Positions 24,481 to 33,900 of a stretch of 53,500 nucleotides of DNA are shown here, piece after piece. The stretch is from Bifidobacterium callitrichidarum (GTDB lineage: Bacteria > Actinomycetota > Actinomycetes > Actinomycetales > Bifidobacteriaceae). Under the pieces are notes generated by a model that ran no database searches, was not told the DNA's origin, and saw only the letters and a list, made by a program, of their open reading frames with translations. The stretch covers positions 1-53,500 of the forward strand of contig NZ_QFFM01000022.1 in NCBI RefSeq assembly GCF_003129905.1. Direction: 5' to 3'. Every line of letters begins with the position of its first letter. Within the stretch, counting starts at the first letter, position 1. A program made the position numbers and the translations under genes.

Positions 24481-24655
24481 GCGGTCTTTTCGATACAGAA
24501 GGGAGCGTCTTCTATGGCGAAAGGACCGTCAATCGCGGCGTCCGCGGTCTTTTCAGTACAGCAGACCCTCGTTCCTGTACTGAAAGGACCGCGAATACCT
24601 GGATTTGAGGTCCTTTCAGTACAGGAACCAGCCGTTGCTATGCGGAAAAGACCTC
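24481..24655. repeat. Array of three tandem hairpins, core GGTCYTTTC
   Basis: Six alternating copies of GGTCYTTTC and its complement. Hairpin 1 pairs 24482-24492 with 24518-24528. Hairpin 2 pairs 24544-24561 with 24575-24592 (18 bp, one wobble pair, GCGGTCTTTTCAGTACAG). Hairpin 3 pairs about 24607-24617 with 24645-24655. The copies at 24556-24561, 24575-24580 and 24619-24624 also share GTACAG or its complement. No coding frame. Confidence 0.82.
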
Positions 24656-24771
24656 TGGAAGACGGATTCGCGCCCGGAGCCTGACGGCTCGGCGGCCCTG
24701 GCTGGTGGGGTTCGTGCGGCCCCGCCGGCTTGATGTGACGAAAATGTGATTTGCGTCACTTTGCGCGGTGG

Positions 24772-24787
24772 TTGTGAGCGCTAACAA
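24772..24787. promoter_or_regulatory. LacI-family operator TTGTGAGC-GCTAACAA
   Basis: An inverted repeat with one mismatch around a central GC, very close to the published AraQ-type motif of bifidobacteria (TGTTAGCGCTAACA; recalled). It sits 90 nt upstream of birA, so it may tie biotin ligase expression to carbon status, or serve a transcript I have not recognised. Confidence 0.6.
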
Positions 24788-24877
24788 CGAACCGTTGTCG
24801 GAAAATGGTTGGAATTGTGCGGTTCTTCGTGGGATGACGGGGTCATCTTGGTCGGTATCGGGGGTATGGTGTCACCC

Positions 24878-25768
24878 ATGATTATTGCTTTGAAGGCTGC
24901 AGTGCCGCAGCTGCCGAGAACCAACGATGCCACCGAACAGGTGGTGGCAGTGGCCGAGACCGACTCGACCAACGCGCTTGCCGCGCGCATGATCGCCGAC
25001 GGCACGATGCCGCTCGCCCCGGCGCAGGACGGCACCCCCGCCATCGCCGTGGTGGCCGCCGACCGCCAGACCGCCGGCCGCGGGCGCAACGGGCACACGT
25101 GGGTGAGCCAGCCGGGCCGATCCTCCACGATCTCCTATGCCGTGAGATTGCCGCGCGCGATCGCCACCGACGAAACGCTCAACGGGTGGCTGCAGATGAT
25201 CGCCGGACTGGTCACGCTGGACGCGCTCAACGGTGCGATGAAGGAATTCGGTGCCGAGCCAGACCATCCGGATTCGCTGCTGGAACTCAAGTGGCCTAAC
25301 GACATCTTCTGCCACGGCCTTAAGCTGGGCGGACTGCTGTCCGAGCTGGTGCTGCTGCCCGAGACGGCGGATGCGGACGTCGATGTCGCCGTCGTGTTCG
25401 GCGTCGGCCTGAACCTCATGCTCGGCGCATGCCGACTGCCCACGCCGCAGTCCACGTCGCTGCAGCTGCATGTGCACGACCTGCCGGCGTTCGGCGAACT
25501 GCGCGACGCCGTGGCCGCCCGCGAAGTAGCTGGCTTCCGTGAGCGACTGGCCCAATTCGTGGCCGACCCACACGGCCAGGCCGAACTGCTGCGCGAGGAG
25601 ATGAAAACCGTGTGCTGGGCGCGCGGCCGTCAGGTCGAGGCGCACTTCACGGACGGATCCACGCTGACCGGCGAGGCGATCGGTCTCAATGAGGACGCCT
25701 CGCTGATTCTGCGCACCCCCGACGGGGTCGACCACACCGTGCACACCGCGGACGTGGGCGTGCTGTAA
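24878..25768 (+). CDS. birA: Biotin-protein ligase, monofunctional
   Basis: 296 aa from the ATG at 24878; an in-frame ATG 69 nt earlier is possible but adds no conserved sequence. The biotin/ATP loop GRGRNGHTWVSQ is near residues 70-81. KWPNDI follows at about 143-148 and GVGLNL later; these are standard BirA catalytic signatures. The C-terminal SH3-like domain (TLTGEAIGLNEDASLILRTPDG) is present. There is no N-terminal winged helix, so it cannot act as a biotin-sensing repressor as in E. coli. It biotinylates the BCCP lysine of the carboxylase encoded 1.3 kb downstream, linking it to FAS supply. It is convergent with bioY across a strong hairpin. Confidence 0.92.
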   Translation: MIIALKAAVPQLPRTNDATEQVVAVAETDSTNALAARMIADGTMPLAPAQDGTPAIAVVAADRQTAGRGRNGHTWVSQPGRSSTISYAVRLPRAIATDETLNGWLQMIAGLVTLDALNGAMKEFGAEPDHPDSLLELKWPNDIFCHGLKLGGLLSELVLLPETADADVDVAVVFGVGLNLMLGACRLPTPQSTSLQLHVHDLPAFGELRDAVAAREVAGFRERLAQFVADPHGQAELLREEMKTVCWARGRQVEAHFTDGSTLTGEAIGLNEDASLILRTPDGVDHTVHTADVGVL

Positions 25769-25821
25769 CAGACGTCGTCGGCGTCACGGTTGCCGCCGAC
25801 GATCAGAGGAAAGAAAGAGAG

Positions 25822-25865
25822 ATGGTTCGGGCCGCCCGCATATGCTGCAGGGCGGCCCGAACCAT
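25822..25865. terminator. Bidirectional terminator birA/bioY
   Basis: A 16-bp perfect stem (25822-25837 with 25850-25865, ATGGTTCGGGCCGCCC and its complement) and a 12-nt loop between convergent birA and bioY. There are no strong T-runs on either side, but position and stability support termination. Confidence 0.75.
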
Positions 25866-25900
25866 ATGATGACGCGATTTCGGCGCGGCTCAGTGCGATT

Positions 25901-26500
25901 TCAGCGGACAAGCCGGCTCAGTCCGGAGGTGGCCAGCGCGGCCACCACGGCCTTGATGATGTCGCCGGCGATGAAGGCCATGGAAGCCAGCGCGACCGTG
26001 GTCAGCGGCACGCCCGTGAGCGTGGACTGCACGGTGATGCCGAAGAAGTACACCACCGCGACGCCGCCGACGAGGGCCGCCAGCAGATAGCGGCCGGCGG
26101 TGAACGCCGCACGCGCGGCGGAGGAAAGATCAGCCTTGCCGCGCAGCAGCGCGATGACGATGATGCCCGGGATAAGACCGAACAGGAAACCGGCACTCGG
26201 GCCGACCAACGCCATCGTGGAGGCGCCGCCCGCGAACACCGGCAGGCCCAGCGCGCCGGCGGCCAGATACAGCGCCGCGGCGGAGGTGGCCTGACGCCAT
26301 GGCAGCATGAGACCGGCCAGCATCACCACGAAAGTCTGCAGCGTGATGGGCACCGGCGTGCCGGGAACCGGAATCTCGCCGGCCGCGGCCGCCAGCCACA
26401 GCAATGCGGCGAACAGCACCGGCTTCCAGGATGCGGCCGCGATGCGGCGGGTGAGCGAGATTGCGGAGGCGGCGGGTGTTGCGGTGTGTGAAGTCTGCAT
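25901..26500 (-). CDS. bioY: BioY, biotin-specific S component of an ECF transporter
   Basis: 199 aa with about six hydrophobic helices. The family signature around GEIPVPGTPVPITLQTFVVM (near residues 41-60) and LPVFAGGASTMALVGPSAGF is clear; it includes the biotin-contacting loop typical of BioY. It binds biotin in the membrane and works with a shared ECF module (EcfT, EcfA/A') encoded elsewhere. Its place next to birA and the biotin-dependent carboxylase suggests that this organism imports biotin. Upstream are two 26-bp tandem repeats and a long leader region; a biotin-responsive regulator site may lie there but I cannot identify it securely. Confidence 0.92.
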   Translation of the reverse strand: MQTSHTATPAASAISLTRRIAAASWKPVLFAALLWLAAAAGEIPVPGTPVPITLQTFVVMLAGLMLPWRQATSAAALYLAAGALGLPVFAGGASTMALVGPSAGFLFGLIPGIIVIALLRGKADLSSAARAAFTAGRYLLAALVGGVAVVYFFGITVQSTLTGVPLTTVALASMAFIAGDIIKAVVAALATSGLSRLVR

Positions 26501-26520
26501 GATGTGTGATTCCCCCTTGT

Positions 26521-26568
26521 GATGTGGCGTGATGTGCTGGGTTTGTGATGTGGCGTGATGTGCTGGGT
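26521..26568. repeat. Tandem repeat, 26-bp period, two copies
   Basis: GATGTGGCGTGATGTGCTGG occurs at 26521 and again at 26547, directly upstream of the bioY start. Within each copy GATGTGG/GATGTGC is itself repeated. Confidence 0.75.
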
Positions 26569-26822
26569 GCTTGTGGTTTTGCGGGCGTAGCGGTCACGGG
26601 CCACCCTTCGTTGGCTTTGCCGCCGGCTCCCCTGACAGGGATCCGGAAAAGACTCCTGCCGCGTGTGGTCCGTGAAGGGCCGCGATGGCTGTTCGCGAGG
26701 CTTCGTTGCCGGCCTCTCCCAAGAAGCCGGCAACGGCGGAACCTTCCCCCAACGATTGCCATCGTAGGAATGTTCGTTTTCGTGCGGTTTCGTGCCAAGT
26801 TACAAAAATGTTGATTTCGATT

Positions 26823-26866
26823 TGTCGCAAGTTGACGAATAGTTCTTCATTGTCAACTTTGCGACA
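26823..26866. promoter_or_regulatory. Inverted repeat, candidate operator upstream of accC
   Basis: The arms TGTCGCAAGTTGAC (26823-26836) and GTCAACTTTGCGACA (26852-26866) are complementary except for one bulged base, around a 15-nt AT-rich centre. It is 175 nt upstream of the carboxylase start and 320 nt upstream of bioY. Could be an operator pair, or a transcribed hairpin. Confidence 0.55.
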
Positions 26867-27040
26867 GCGAGTGTAGGTGGGTTAAAAACGGCGGAACCGC
26901 AACGCTTTTGGCTGTTGGTCGCTTACGGTTACGTCGGCGAAACCTACGCGCTCGTTTGTCGGTAGCCTACAAAAGCCCTTGAAACGTTTTGTGTGAACGG
27001 GTCTTGCCGTGGCCGCCGAAGCGCGCAAAAATTTGACGAT

Positions 27041-28900
27041 ATGGCTCAATCTGTCAATAAACTGCTGATCGCGAATCGCGGCGAGATCGCGCTGCGCGTG
27101 GTGCGCACGGCCAAGGAGATGGGGATTAAGACCGTGTCCGTCTACGCCGAACAGGACCGCGACGGCCGCTATGTGGACATGGCCGACGAGGCGTACCTGC
27201 TCTCCGGCGACACCTACAAGGACACGTATCTCAACGAGGATTTGCTCATCGACATCCTGCACCGCACCGGTGCGGACGCCGTGCATCCCGGCTACGGGTT
27301 CCTTTCCGAGGTGCCGAGCTTCGCGCAGAAGGTCGAGGACGCCGGCGCCATCTGGGTGGGGCCGCACCACACCGCACTCGTGGACCTCGGCGACAAGATC
27401 ACCGCCCGCCGTGTGGCCCTGCGCGCCAAGGTGCCGCCCGTGCCCGGCCTGTCCGAACCGGTCGAGGACATGCGCACACTGCTCGACTTCGCGCACACCC
27501 ACGGCTATCCGATCATGATGAAACGCACCGACGGCGGTGGCGGCCACGGCATCACCGTGGTCCACGACGACGAGGAGCTGCGCCGCTTCTACACCAACCA
27601 CGACGCGCTCCAGGGCGGCGATCTCAAGGAATACTTCATCGAGAAGTTCATCGACAAGGCCCGTCACGTCGAGACCCAGTCCGGCCGCGACTCCCACGGC
27701 AACTTCACCGTCTACTCCACGCGCGACTGCTCGCTGCAGCGCCGCAACCAGAAGCTCGTGGAGGAGGCCCCCGCCCCCTTCCTGCCCCAGGAGATCACCG
27801 ACACGCTCGTGGAGTACTCCCGCCGCCTGTTCACCACCGTGGACTACGTGGGCCTGGGCACCTGCGAGTTCATGGTGACGCCCAACGGCAAGGTCTACTT
27901 CCTCGAGGTGAACCCGCGACTGCAGGTCGAGCACACCGTCTCCGAGGAGGTCAGCGGACTCGACCTGGTGCGCGAGCAGCTCGTCATCGCCTCCGGTGGC
28001 ACGCTCACACCGGCCCCCGAACCGCGCGGCCACAGCTTCGAACTGCGCATCACCAGCGAGGACCCGGCCAAAAACCTCACGCCCGGCGCCGGCACACTGG
28101 AGCGCATCCAATGGCCGGCCGGCCCCGGTGTGCGCATCGACACCGGCGTGGAACAGGGCGACACCATCTCACCGAAATTCGATTCGATGATGGGCAAGGT
28201 GATCGTCACCGCGCAGGACCGCGCCGCCGCCGTGTCCCGCGTGCGCCGCGTACTCGACGAACTCGTGATCGAGGGCGTGCCCACGCCGATCCCGCTGTTC
28301 AAGGAGATCTTCCGCAACGACGACTTCACTGCGGAAGGCGGCCATCCGTTCGCCGTGTCCACCAAATGGCTGGAACGCACGTACCTCAACCGCGAGCCGG
28401 ATTCCGCCCGTGCCGGGCAGCCCGCGTCCCTCGCCGGAGCCGGCACGGCCCAGGGAGCCGCGGAAGCCGAGAAGGACCGCACCGAGACGTTCGTCATCGA
28501 AATGAACGACCGCCGCGTCAAGCTCACCGTGCCGCTCGACATCGTGGAGAACATCACCGGTTCCGCCCGCGCCCGCGGCGCCAAGCGGCCCACCCAGCCG
28601 TTGCGCGGCGCCGGTCTGCACAACGTGGCCGCCGCAGGGCAGAGCGCGAACGACGGCGTCCAGTCCGGCGTCATCGCCTCACCGATGCAGGCCGTGGTCA
28701 CCCGCATCAACGTGTCCGAAGGCCAGCAGGTGGCCAAGGGCGACCTGCTCGTGGTGCTCGAATCCATGAAGATGGAGAACTACGTGTACGCGCCCGCCGC
28801 CGGCGAAGTGACCAAGATCTTCGTCGGGCCCGCGGACGGCGTGGAGGCCGGCGACACCCTCGTGACCCTGGACGTGACCAAGAAGGAGGCGGCCAAATGA
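27041..28900 (+). CDS. accC: Acyl-CoA carboxylase alpha subunit (biotin carboxylase + BCCP)
   Basis: 619 aa. The start at MAQSVNKLLIANRGEIALRV gives the standard N-terminus of the family; the upstream in-frame extension is basic and unconserved. The ATP-grasp biotin carboxylase domain spans about 1-455, with MKRTDGGGGHGI and LEVNPRLQVEHTV. A linker rich in Ala/Gly follows at about 465-495. The C-terminal BCCP domain carries the biotinylation motif ESMKMENY with Lys577. It carboxylates its own biotin using bicarbonate and ATP, then delivers the carboxyl to the beta subunit, making malonyl-CoA for FAS. The stop overlaps the next start (ATGA). Confidence 0.94.
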   Translation: MAQSVNKLLIANRGEIALRVVRTAKEMGIKTVSVYAEQDRDGRYVDMADEAYLLSGDTYKDTYLNEDLLIDILHRTGADAVHPGYGFLSEVPSFAQKVEDAGAIWVGPHHTALVDLGDKITARRVALRAKVPPVPGLSEPVEDMRTLLDFAHTHGYPIMMKRTDGGGGHGITVVHDDEELRRFYTNHDALQGGDLKEYFIEKFIDKARHVETQSGRDSHGNFTVYSTRDCSLQRRNQKLVEEAPAPFLPQEITDTLVEYSRRLFTTVDYVGLGTCEFMVTPNGKVYFLEVNPRLQVEHTVSEEVSGLDLVREQLVIASGGTLTPAPEPRGHSFELRITSEDPAKNLTPGAGTLERIQWPAGPGVRIDTGVEQGDTISPKFDSMMGKVIVTAQDRAAAVSRVRRVLDELVIEGVPTPIPLFKEIFRNDDFTAEGGHPFAVSTKWLERTYLNREPDSARAGQPASLAGAGTAQGAAEAEKDRTETFVIEMNDRRVKLTVPLDIVENITGSARARGAKRPTQPLRGAGLHNVAAAGQSANDGVQSGVIASPMQAVVTRINVSEGQQVAKGDLLVVLESMKMENYVYAPAAGEVTKIFVGPADGVEAGDTLVTLDVTKKEAAK

Positions 28901-30591
28901 CCGACATCATGGACTCCCCGGCCGTCAAGGCGGCGGTGCGCTCCGCGGCGGCGGGCGCGGGGACGGGGACGACGGGCGCTGAGGATGCGCGTGGTTCCGC
29001 CGATTCCGCCGCGCGCGGCTCCGCCAACCCGTCGCAGCCCTCGGCCCACCAGCCTTTGAGGGCCGCCGTGGTCCGTGCCGCCGAACTGGCCCGCGCCGCC
29101 GAGGAGCGCGCCCGCGACAAGCAGCACGCCAAAGGCAAGAAGACCGCCCGCGAACGCCTCGACATGCTCTTCGACACCGGCACCTTCGAGGAGATCGGCC
29201 GCTTCCAGGGCGGCAACATCGCCGCCGGCAACGCGGGCGCGGCCGTCATCACCGGCTTCGGCCTGATCTACGGGCGCAAGGTGGCTGTCTACGCGCAGGA
29301 CTTCTCCGTCAAGGGCGGCACCCTCGGCACCGCGGAAGGCGAGAAGATCTGCCGCCTCATGGACATGGCCATCGACCTCAAGGTACCGATCGTGGCCATC
29401 GTGGACTCCGGCGGCGCGCGCATCCAGGAAGGCGTGGCCGCGCTCACCCAATACGGCCGCATCTTCCGCAAGACCTGCGAGGCCAGCGGCTTCGTACCGC
29501 AGCTGAGCCTGATCCTGGGACCCTGCGCCGGCGGCGCGGTCTACTGTCCGGCCCTGACTGACCTCATCATCATGACCCGCGAGAACTCGAACATGTTCGT
29601 TACCGGCCCGGATGTGGTCAAGGCGGCCACCGGCGAGACCATCTCCATGGCCGACCTCGGCGGCGGCGAGGTGCACAACCGCGTCTCCGGCGTGGCCCAC
29701 TACCTCGGCGAGGACGAGTCGGACGCCATCGACTACGCGCGCACCGTGCTCGCCTACCTGCCGTCCAACGCCGAGAGCCAGCCGCCGGTCTACGCCTACG
29801 CCGCCACCCGCGCCGAGCGGGACACCGCCAAACGGCTCGCCCAGATCGTGCCCGCCAACGAACGCCAGCCCTACGACATGCTCGACGTGATCCGCTGCAT
29901 CGTGGACTACGGCGAATTCGTGCAGGTCCAGGAACTCTTCGGCGCCTCCGCGCTCGTGGGATTCGCCTGCATCGACGGGCATCCGGTGGGCGTCGTGGCC
30001 AACCAGCCGAACGTCAGGGCCGGCATCTTGGACGTCGACTCGTCCGAGAAAGTGGCCCGGTTCGTACGCCTGTGCGACGCCTTCAACCTGCCCGTCGTCA
30101 CGCTCGTGGACGTGCCCGGATACAAGCCCGGCTCCGACCAGGAGCATGCCGGCATTATCCGCCGCGGCGCCAAAGTGATCTACGCCTACGCCAACGCGCA
30201 GGTGCCGCTCGTGACCGTGGTGCTGCGCAAGGCGTTCGGCGGCGCGTACATCGTGATGGGCTCCAAGGCCATCGGCGCGGACCTCAACTTCGCATGGCCC
30301 AGCTCGCAGATCGCCGTGCTTGGCGCGGCCGGTGCGGTGAACATCATTCACCGGCACGACCTGGCCAAGGCCAAGGCCGCCGGACAGGACGTGGAAGCGC
30401 TCAGAGCCCGGTACATCAAGGAATACGAGACCAGCACGGTCAACGCGAACCTCTCGCTCGAAATCGGGCAGATCGACGCGATGATCGACCCGGAGCAGAC
30501 CCGCGAGGTGATCGCCGAATCCCTCGCCACGCTCGCCACCAAACGCCGCGTGAGACGGACCACCAAGCATCACGGCAACCAACCGCTGTAG
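28897..30591 (+). CDS. accD: Acyl-CoA carboxylase beta subunit (carboxyltransferase)
   Basis: 564 aa, start overlapping the accC stop as ATGA, so translationally coupled. After a low-complexity N-terminal tail of about 60 residues (GAGTGTTGAEDARGSADSAA), the fused N and C crotonase-like halves typical of actinobacterial AccD/PccB subunits follow. TARERLDMLFDTGTFEE is near residues 85-101, and the oxyanion glycine loops are GPCAGGAVY and KAFGGAYIVMGSKAIGAD. It transfers the carboxyl group from biotin to acetyl-CoA (or propionyl-CoA). FAS I downstream makes malonyl-CoA the expected product. A 350-nt gap filled with palindromic repeats separates it from FAS. Confidence 0.93.
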   Translation: MTDIMDSPAVKAAVRSAAAGAGTGTTGAEDARGSADSAARGSANPSQPSAHQPLRAAVVRAAELARAAEERARDKQHAKGKKTARERLDMLFDTGTFEEIGRFQGGNIAAGNAGAAVITGFGLIYGRKVAVYAQDFSVKGGTLGTAEGEKICRLMDMAIDLKVPIVAIVDSGGARIQEGVAALTQYGRIFRKTCEASGFVPQLSLILGPCAGGAVYCPALTDLIIMTRENSNMFVTGPDVVKAATGETISMADLGGGEVHNRVSGVAHYLGEDESDAIDYARTVLAYLPSNAESQPPVYAYAATRAERDTAKRLAQIVPANERQPYDMLDVIRCIVDYGEFVQVQELFGASALVGFACIDGHPVGVVANQPNVRAGILDVDSSEKVARFVRLCDAFNLPVVTLVDVPGYKPGSDQEHAGIIRRGAKVIYAYANAQVPLVTVVLRKAFGGAYIVMGSKAIGADLNFAWPSSQIAVLGAAGAVNIIHRHDLAKAKAAGQDVEALRARYIKEYETSTVNANLSLEIGQIDAMIDPEQTREVIAESLATLATKRRVRRTTKHHGNQPL

Positions 30592-30604
30592 CGCGGGTCG
30601 TATC

Positions 30605-30876
30605 TTGGCCCCCTCTGGCGAGGGGGCTCCCGCGAAGCGGGTGGGGGAGAGCAGCCGGCGCAAGCCGCATTGGTAACGAATCGGCCTGCGGGCCGATGCT
30701 GTTTCTTTCGCGATTGACATCGCGGCTTCTCTCCCTCAGTCTCGCTGCGCTCGACAGCTCGACCAGCAATGATGGAGCCTTCGGCCGAGTCATTAGCTCG
30801 ACTGTCGTCTCGCACCTTGCCTGCGGAGAGTCCACCGGACTCTCCGCCTAACGGCAAGGTCCCGTCAGAGGGAGCC
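30605..30876. repeat. Long composite palindromic repeat upstream of FAS
   Basis: Architecture: TTGGCCCCCTCTGGCGAGGG...GGGGGAGAG, a spacer, the inverted CTTCTCTCCCTCAG block, then a further module with TCGACTGTCGTCTCGCACCT and TCAGAGGGAGCC. Its minus strand reads the same peptide (APSDGTLPLGGESGGLS, GKVRDDSRA) as the third insertion inside FAS, showing that they are copies of one element. Confidence 0.85.
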
Positions 30877-30940
30877 AAAGCTCATGTCTCATCAACTTTT
30901 TCCTAATCCGTCAACCAATCCACCAACCCAAGGAACACCA

Positions 30941-33900
30941 ATGACCACCTTCTTCCTCAACCGCCTGGCCGCCGAGCCGCACGCGCTCGCCTTTGCCGGA
31001 CAGTCCACCCCGTGGCCGGTCGCGCTCGCCGACCAGACCACCGATCCCAGCCTCGACGAGGCCCTGCACGCCCACGTCGAGGCCGCAAGCCGACTGCTCA
31101 CCCCGGTGGCCGCCGACCTGCTCGCCACCACCGGCCGCCCGGTGGACCTGTTCGGCTTCGCCCCGAACCCGGCCCGCCTCGGCGCCGCGGCCGACGCCAC
31201 CGCCTCCGTGGAAGGCGTGGCCCTGACCCAGCTCGGCGCCCTGCTCGACCTCGAACACCTGGGATACACGCTCGCCACGGCCAAGCCGGCCGCCGTGCTC
31301 GGCCACTCCCAGGGCGTGCTCGCGGTCCACATGGCCCGCGCCATCGAATCCGCCGGCTCGATCGAGGCCGCGGCCCCCACGCTCGACGAGATCCTGGCCG
31401 TCGCCTCGCTGATCGGCGCCGCCGGCACCCGTCGCGTGCGCGAACTGGGACTGGCCACCAAGTACGGTGAGGCCAGCCCGATGCTCTCCGTCAAGGGTGC
31501 CACCCTGGCCCAGGTCAAGGCGCTCATCGCCCGCGTGGCCGGCTCGAACCACGCCCGCGGCCCGATCTCCATCGCCGTGACCAACTCGGGCAACCACCAC
31601 GTGCTCTCAGGCTACCCAGAGGACCTGTCCGCATTCGCCATCGAAACCGAGCGCGAGCACAAGCACCAGACCAAGCTGCGCGAGGAGAAGCTGCACGGCG
31701 GCGCCGTGTTCAACCCCACCCTCGAATACCTCGAGGTCACCCTGCCGTTCCACTCCCCGCTCATGGCCGAGGCCGTGGAACAGACCGTCTCCTGGGCCGC
31801 CGCCTGCGGCTTCGACCAGGACCGCACCCGCGCGCTCGCCGAGGAGGTACTGCTCAACCACGTGGACTGGAATGCCCGCGTCAAGGCCCTGCTTGACCAG
31901 GTGGACGACCCGGCCAAGCTGTGGATCGTGGATCTGGGCCCGGGCAACACCCTGGGCAAGCTCGTGGGCAACGTCGTGCAGGGCACCGGCGTGGGAGTGG
32001 TGGAGGCCACGACCCTCGCCGAACGCGCCGCCCTGTCCACGCTGGAGGGCGAACCCGAACGCACCCAGAACTGGAAGGCCTTCGCGCCGCGCGTGATCGC
32101 CACCCCGGCCGGCGACAAGCTCGTCACCAAGTTCTCCCGTCTCACCGGCAAGCCGCCGGTGCTGCTGCCCGGCATGACCCCCACCACCGTGGATCCGGAG
32201 ATCGTGGCCGCGGCCGCCAACGCCGGCTACTGGGCCGCGCTCGCCGGCGGTGGCCACGTGGCCGCGCTGGAGGAGCAGCTGGAGGAAGGCCGCACGGTCG
32301 AATTCAACGCCATGTTCATGGACCGCTACCTGTGGAACCTGCAGTTCGGTTCCTCCCGCATCGTACCCAAGAAGCGCGCGTCCGGCGCGCCCATCGACGG
32401 CGTGGTGGTCTCCGCCGGCATTCCTGAGCTTGACGAGGCCGTCTCCCTCATCAAGTCCCTGCAGGCGGACGGCCTGCCGTACGTGAGCTTCAAGCCCGGC
32501 ACCGTGGACCAGATCCGTCAGGTGGTCGCGATCGCCAAGGCCGTGGCCCCCACTGTCATCATGATCCAGGTGGAGGGCGGCGAGGCCGGCGGTCACCACA
32601 GCTGGGAGGCTCTCGACGACCTGCTGGCCGCCACCTACGCCGACGTGCGCGCCTGCGAGAATCTGGTGCTCGTGGCCGGCGGCGGCATCGGCACCCCCGA
32701 ACGTGCCGCCGACTACATCTCCGGCCAGTGGGCCCGCGCCTACGGCCTGCCCGACATGCCGGTGGACGGCGTGCTCGTGGGCACCGCTGTGATGACCGCC
32801 AAGGAGGCGCACACCAGCCCCGAAGTCAAGCAGCTGCTCGTCAAGACGCCCGGCATCCCGGCCCCTTCCGCCGGTGCCGGCGATGACGCCGCCGATCCGT
32901 TCGCCCCGCAGGCCGCCCACTGGGTGCCCTCCGGCAAGTCCGCGGGCGGCGTCTCCTCCGGCCTGAGCCATCTGCACGCGGACATCTACGAACTCGAGAA
33001 CTCCTCCGCCGCCTGCGGCCGCCTGCTCGTGCGCGTCATGAAGCACCCCGAAGAACTCGAGTCCCGCCGCGGCGAGATCATCGAGGCCCTGAACAAGACC
33101 GCCAAGCCCTACTTCGGCGACCTCGACTCCATGACCTACCTCGATTGGGCCAAGCGCTTCGCCGCGCTCGCCTACCCGTGGGTCGACCCCACCTATGCCG
33201 ACCGCTTCCAGCACCTACTGCAGCGCATCGAGGCCCGCGTCAACGCCAAGGACTCCGGCAAGTTCGCCTCCCGACTGTTCGCCGCGGACGGCACTTCCGC
33301 CGAAGCCGCCGCCGCAGCGGGACTCCTGACCCGCGACGACATCCTCAAGGACTCGACCCCGGCGCTCGCCAAGCTCGCCGAAACCTACTCCGAAACCGCC
33401 GAGCTCACAGTGGTCCCGGCCGACGTGGCCTGGTTCCCGGTGCTCGTGCGCGAATACCCCAAGCCCATGCCGTTCGTGCCGGTCATCGACCACGACCTGC
33501 TGCGTTGGTGGGGCCAGGATCAGCTCTGGCAGTCCGAGGACCCACGCTATTCCGCCGATTCCGTGCGTGCCATCCCCGGCCCGATCTCCGTGGCCGGCAT
33601 CACCAGCGTGGACGAGCCGGTGGCCGATATCCTCGGCCGCTTCGAACACGCCGCCATTGAGCGTGTCAAGACCGCCGAAACCGAGGAGCCGCAGGCGTTC
33701 GCCGCGCTGGGCGACGCCACCGATGCCGAGGACTTCATCCGCAAGTCCCCGAACATCTCCTGGGTGGGCCACATCACCGACAACCCCGCCTACGGCACCG
33801 CACTGGGCGACGAGCACTACGAGATCCGCGCGTTTGACGCCACTGCCGGCAAGTACGACCTTGACATCCATCTCGACACCTACTGGGACAACGATCTGGA

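Larger units (their letters stand above)
24329..24877. other. Intergenic region GH94-birA
   Basis: 549 nt without a gene. It contains the rest of the GH94 upstream region, a GC-rich GGGCTGGGCCGG-type stretch, an array of three hairpins (24481-24655) and a LacI-type operator (24772-24787) 90 nt before birA. Confidence 0.7.
26501..27040. other. Intergenic region bioY-accC
   Basis: 540 nt between divergent genes without a convincing frame. It contains two tandem 26-bp repeats (26521-26568), a truncated palindromic-family copy near 26625-26640 (CGGCTCCCCTGACAGGG) and an inverted repeat at 26823-26866 that is a candidate operator for accC or for both genes. Confidence 0.6.

Noticed and set aside
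24481..24655. CRISPR array
   Set aside because: Repeats alternate in orientation and spacing is irregular; no cas genes. Same reasoning applies to 11811-11977, 40667-40802 and the GCTCCCTTTG repeats at 53009.
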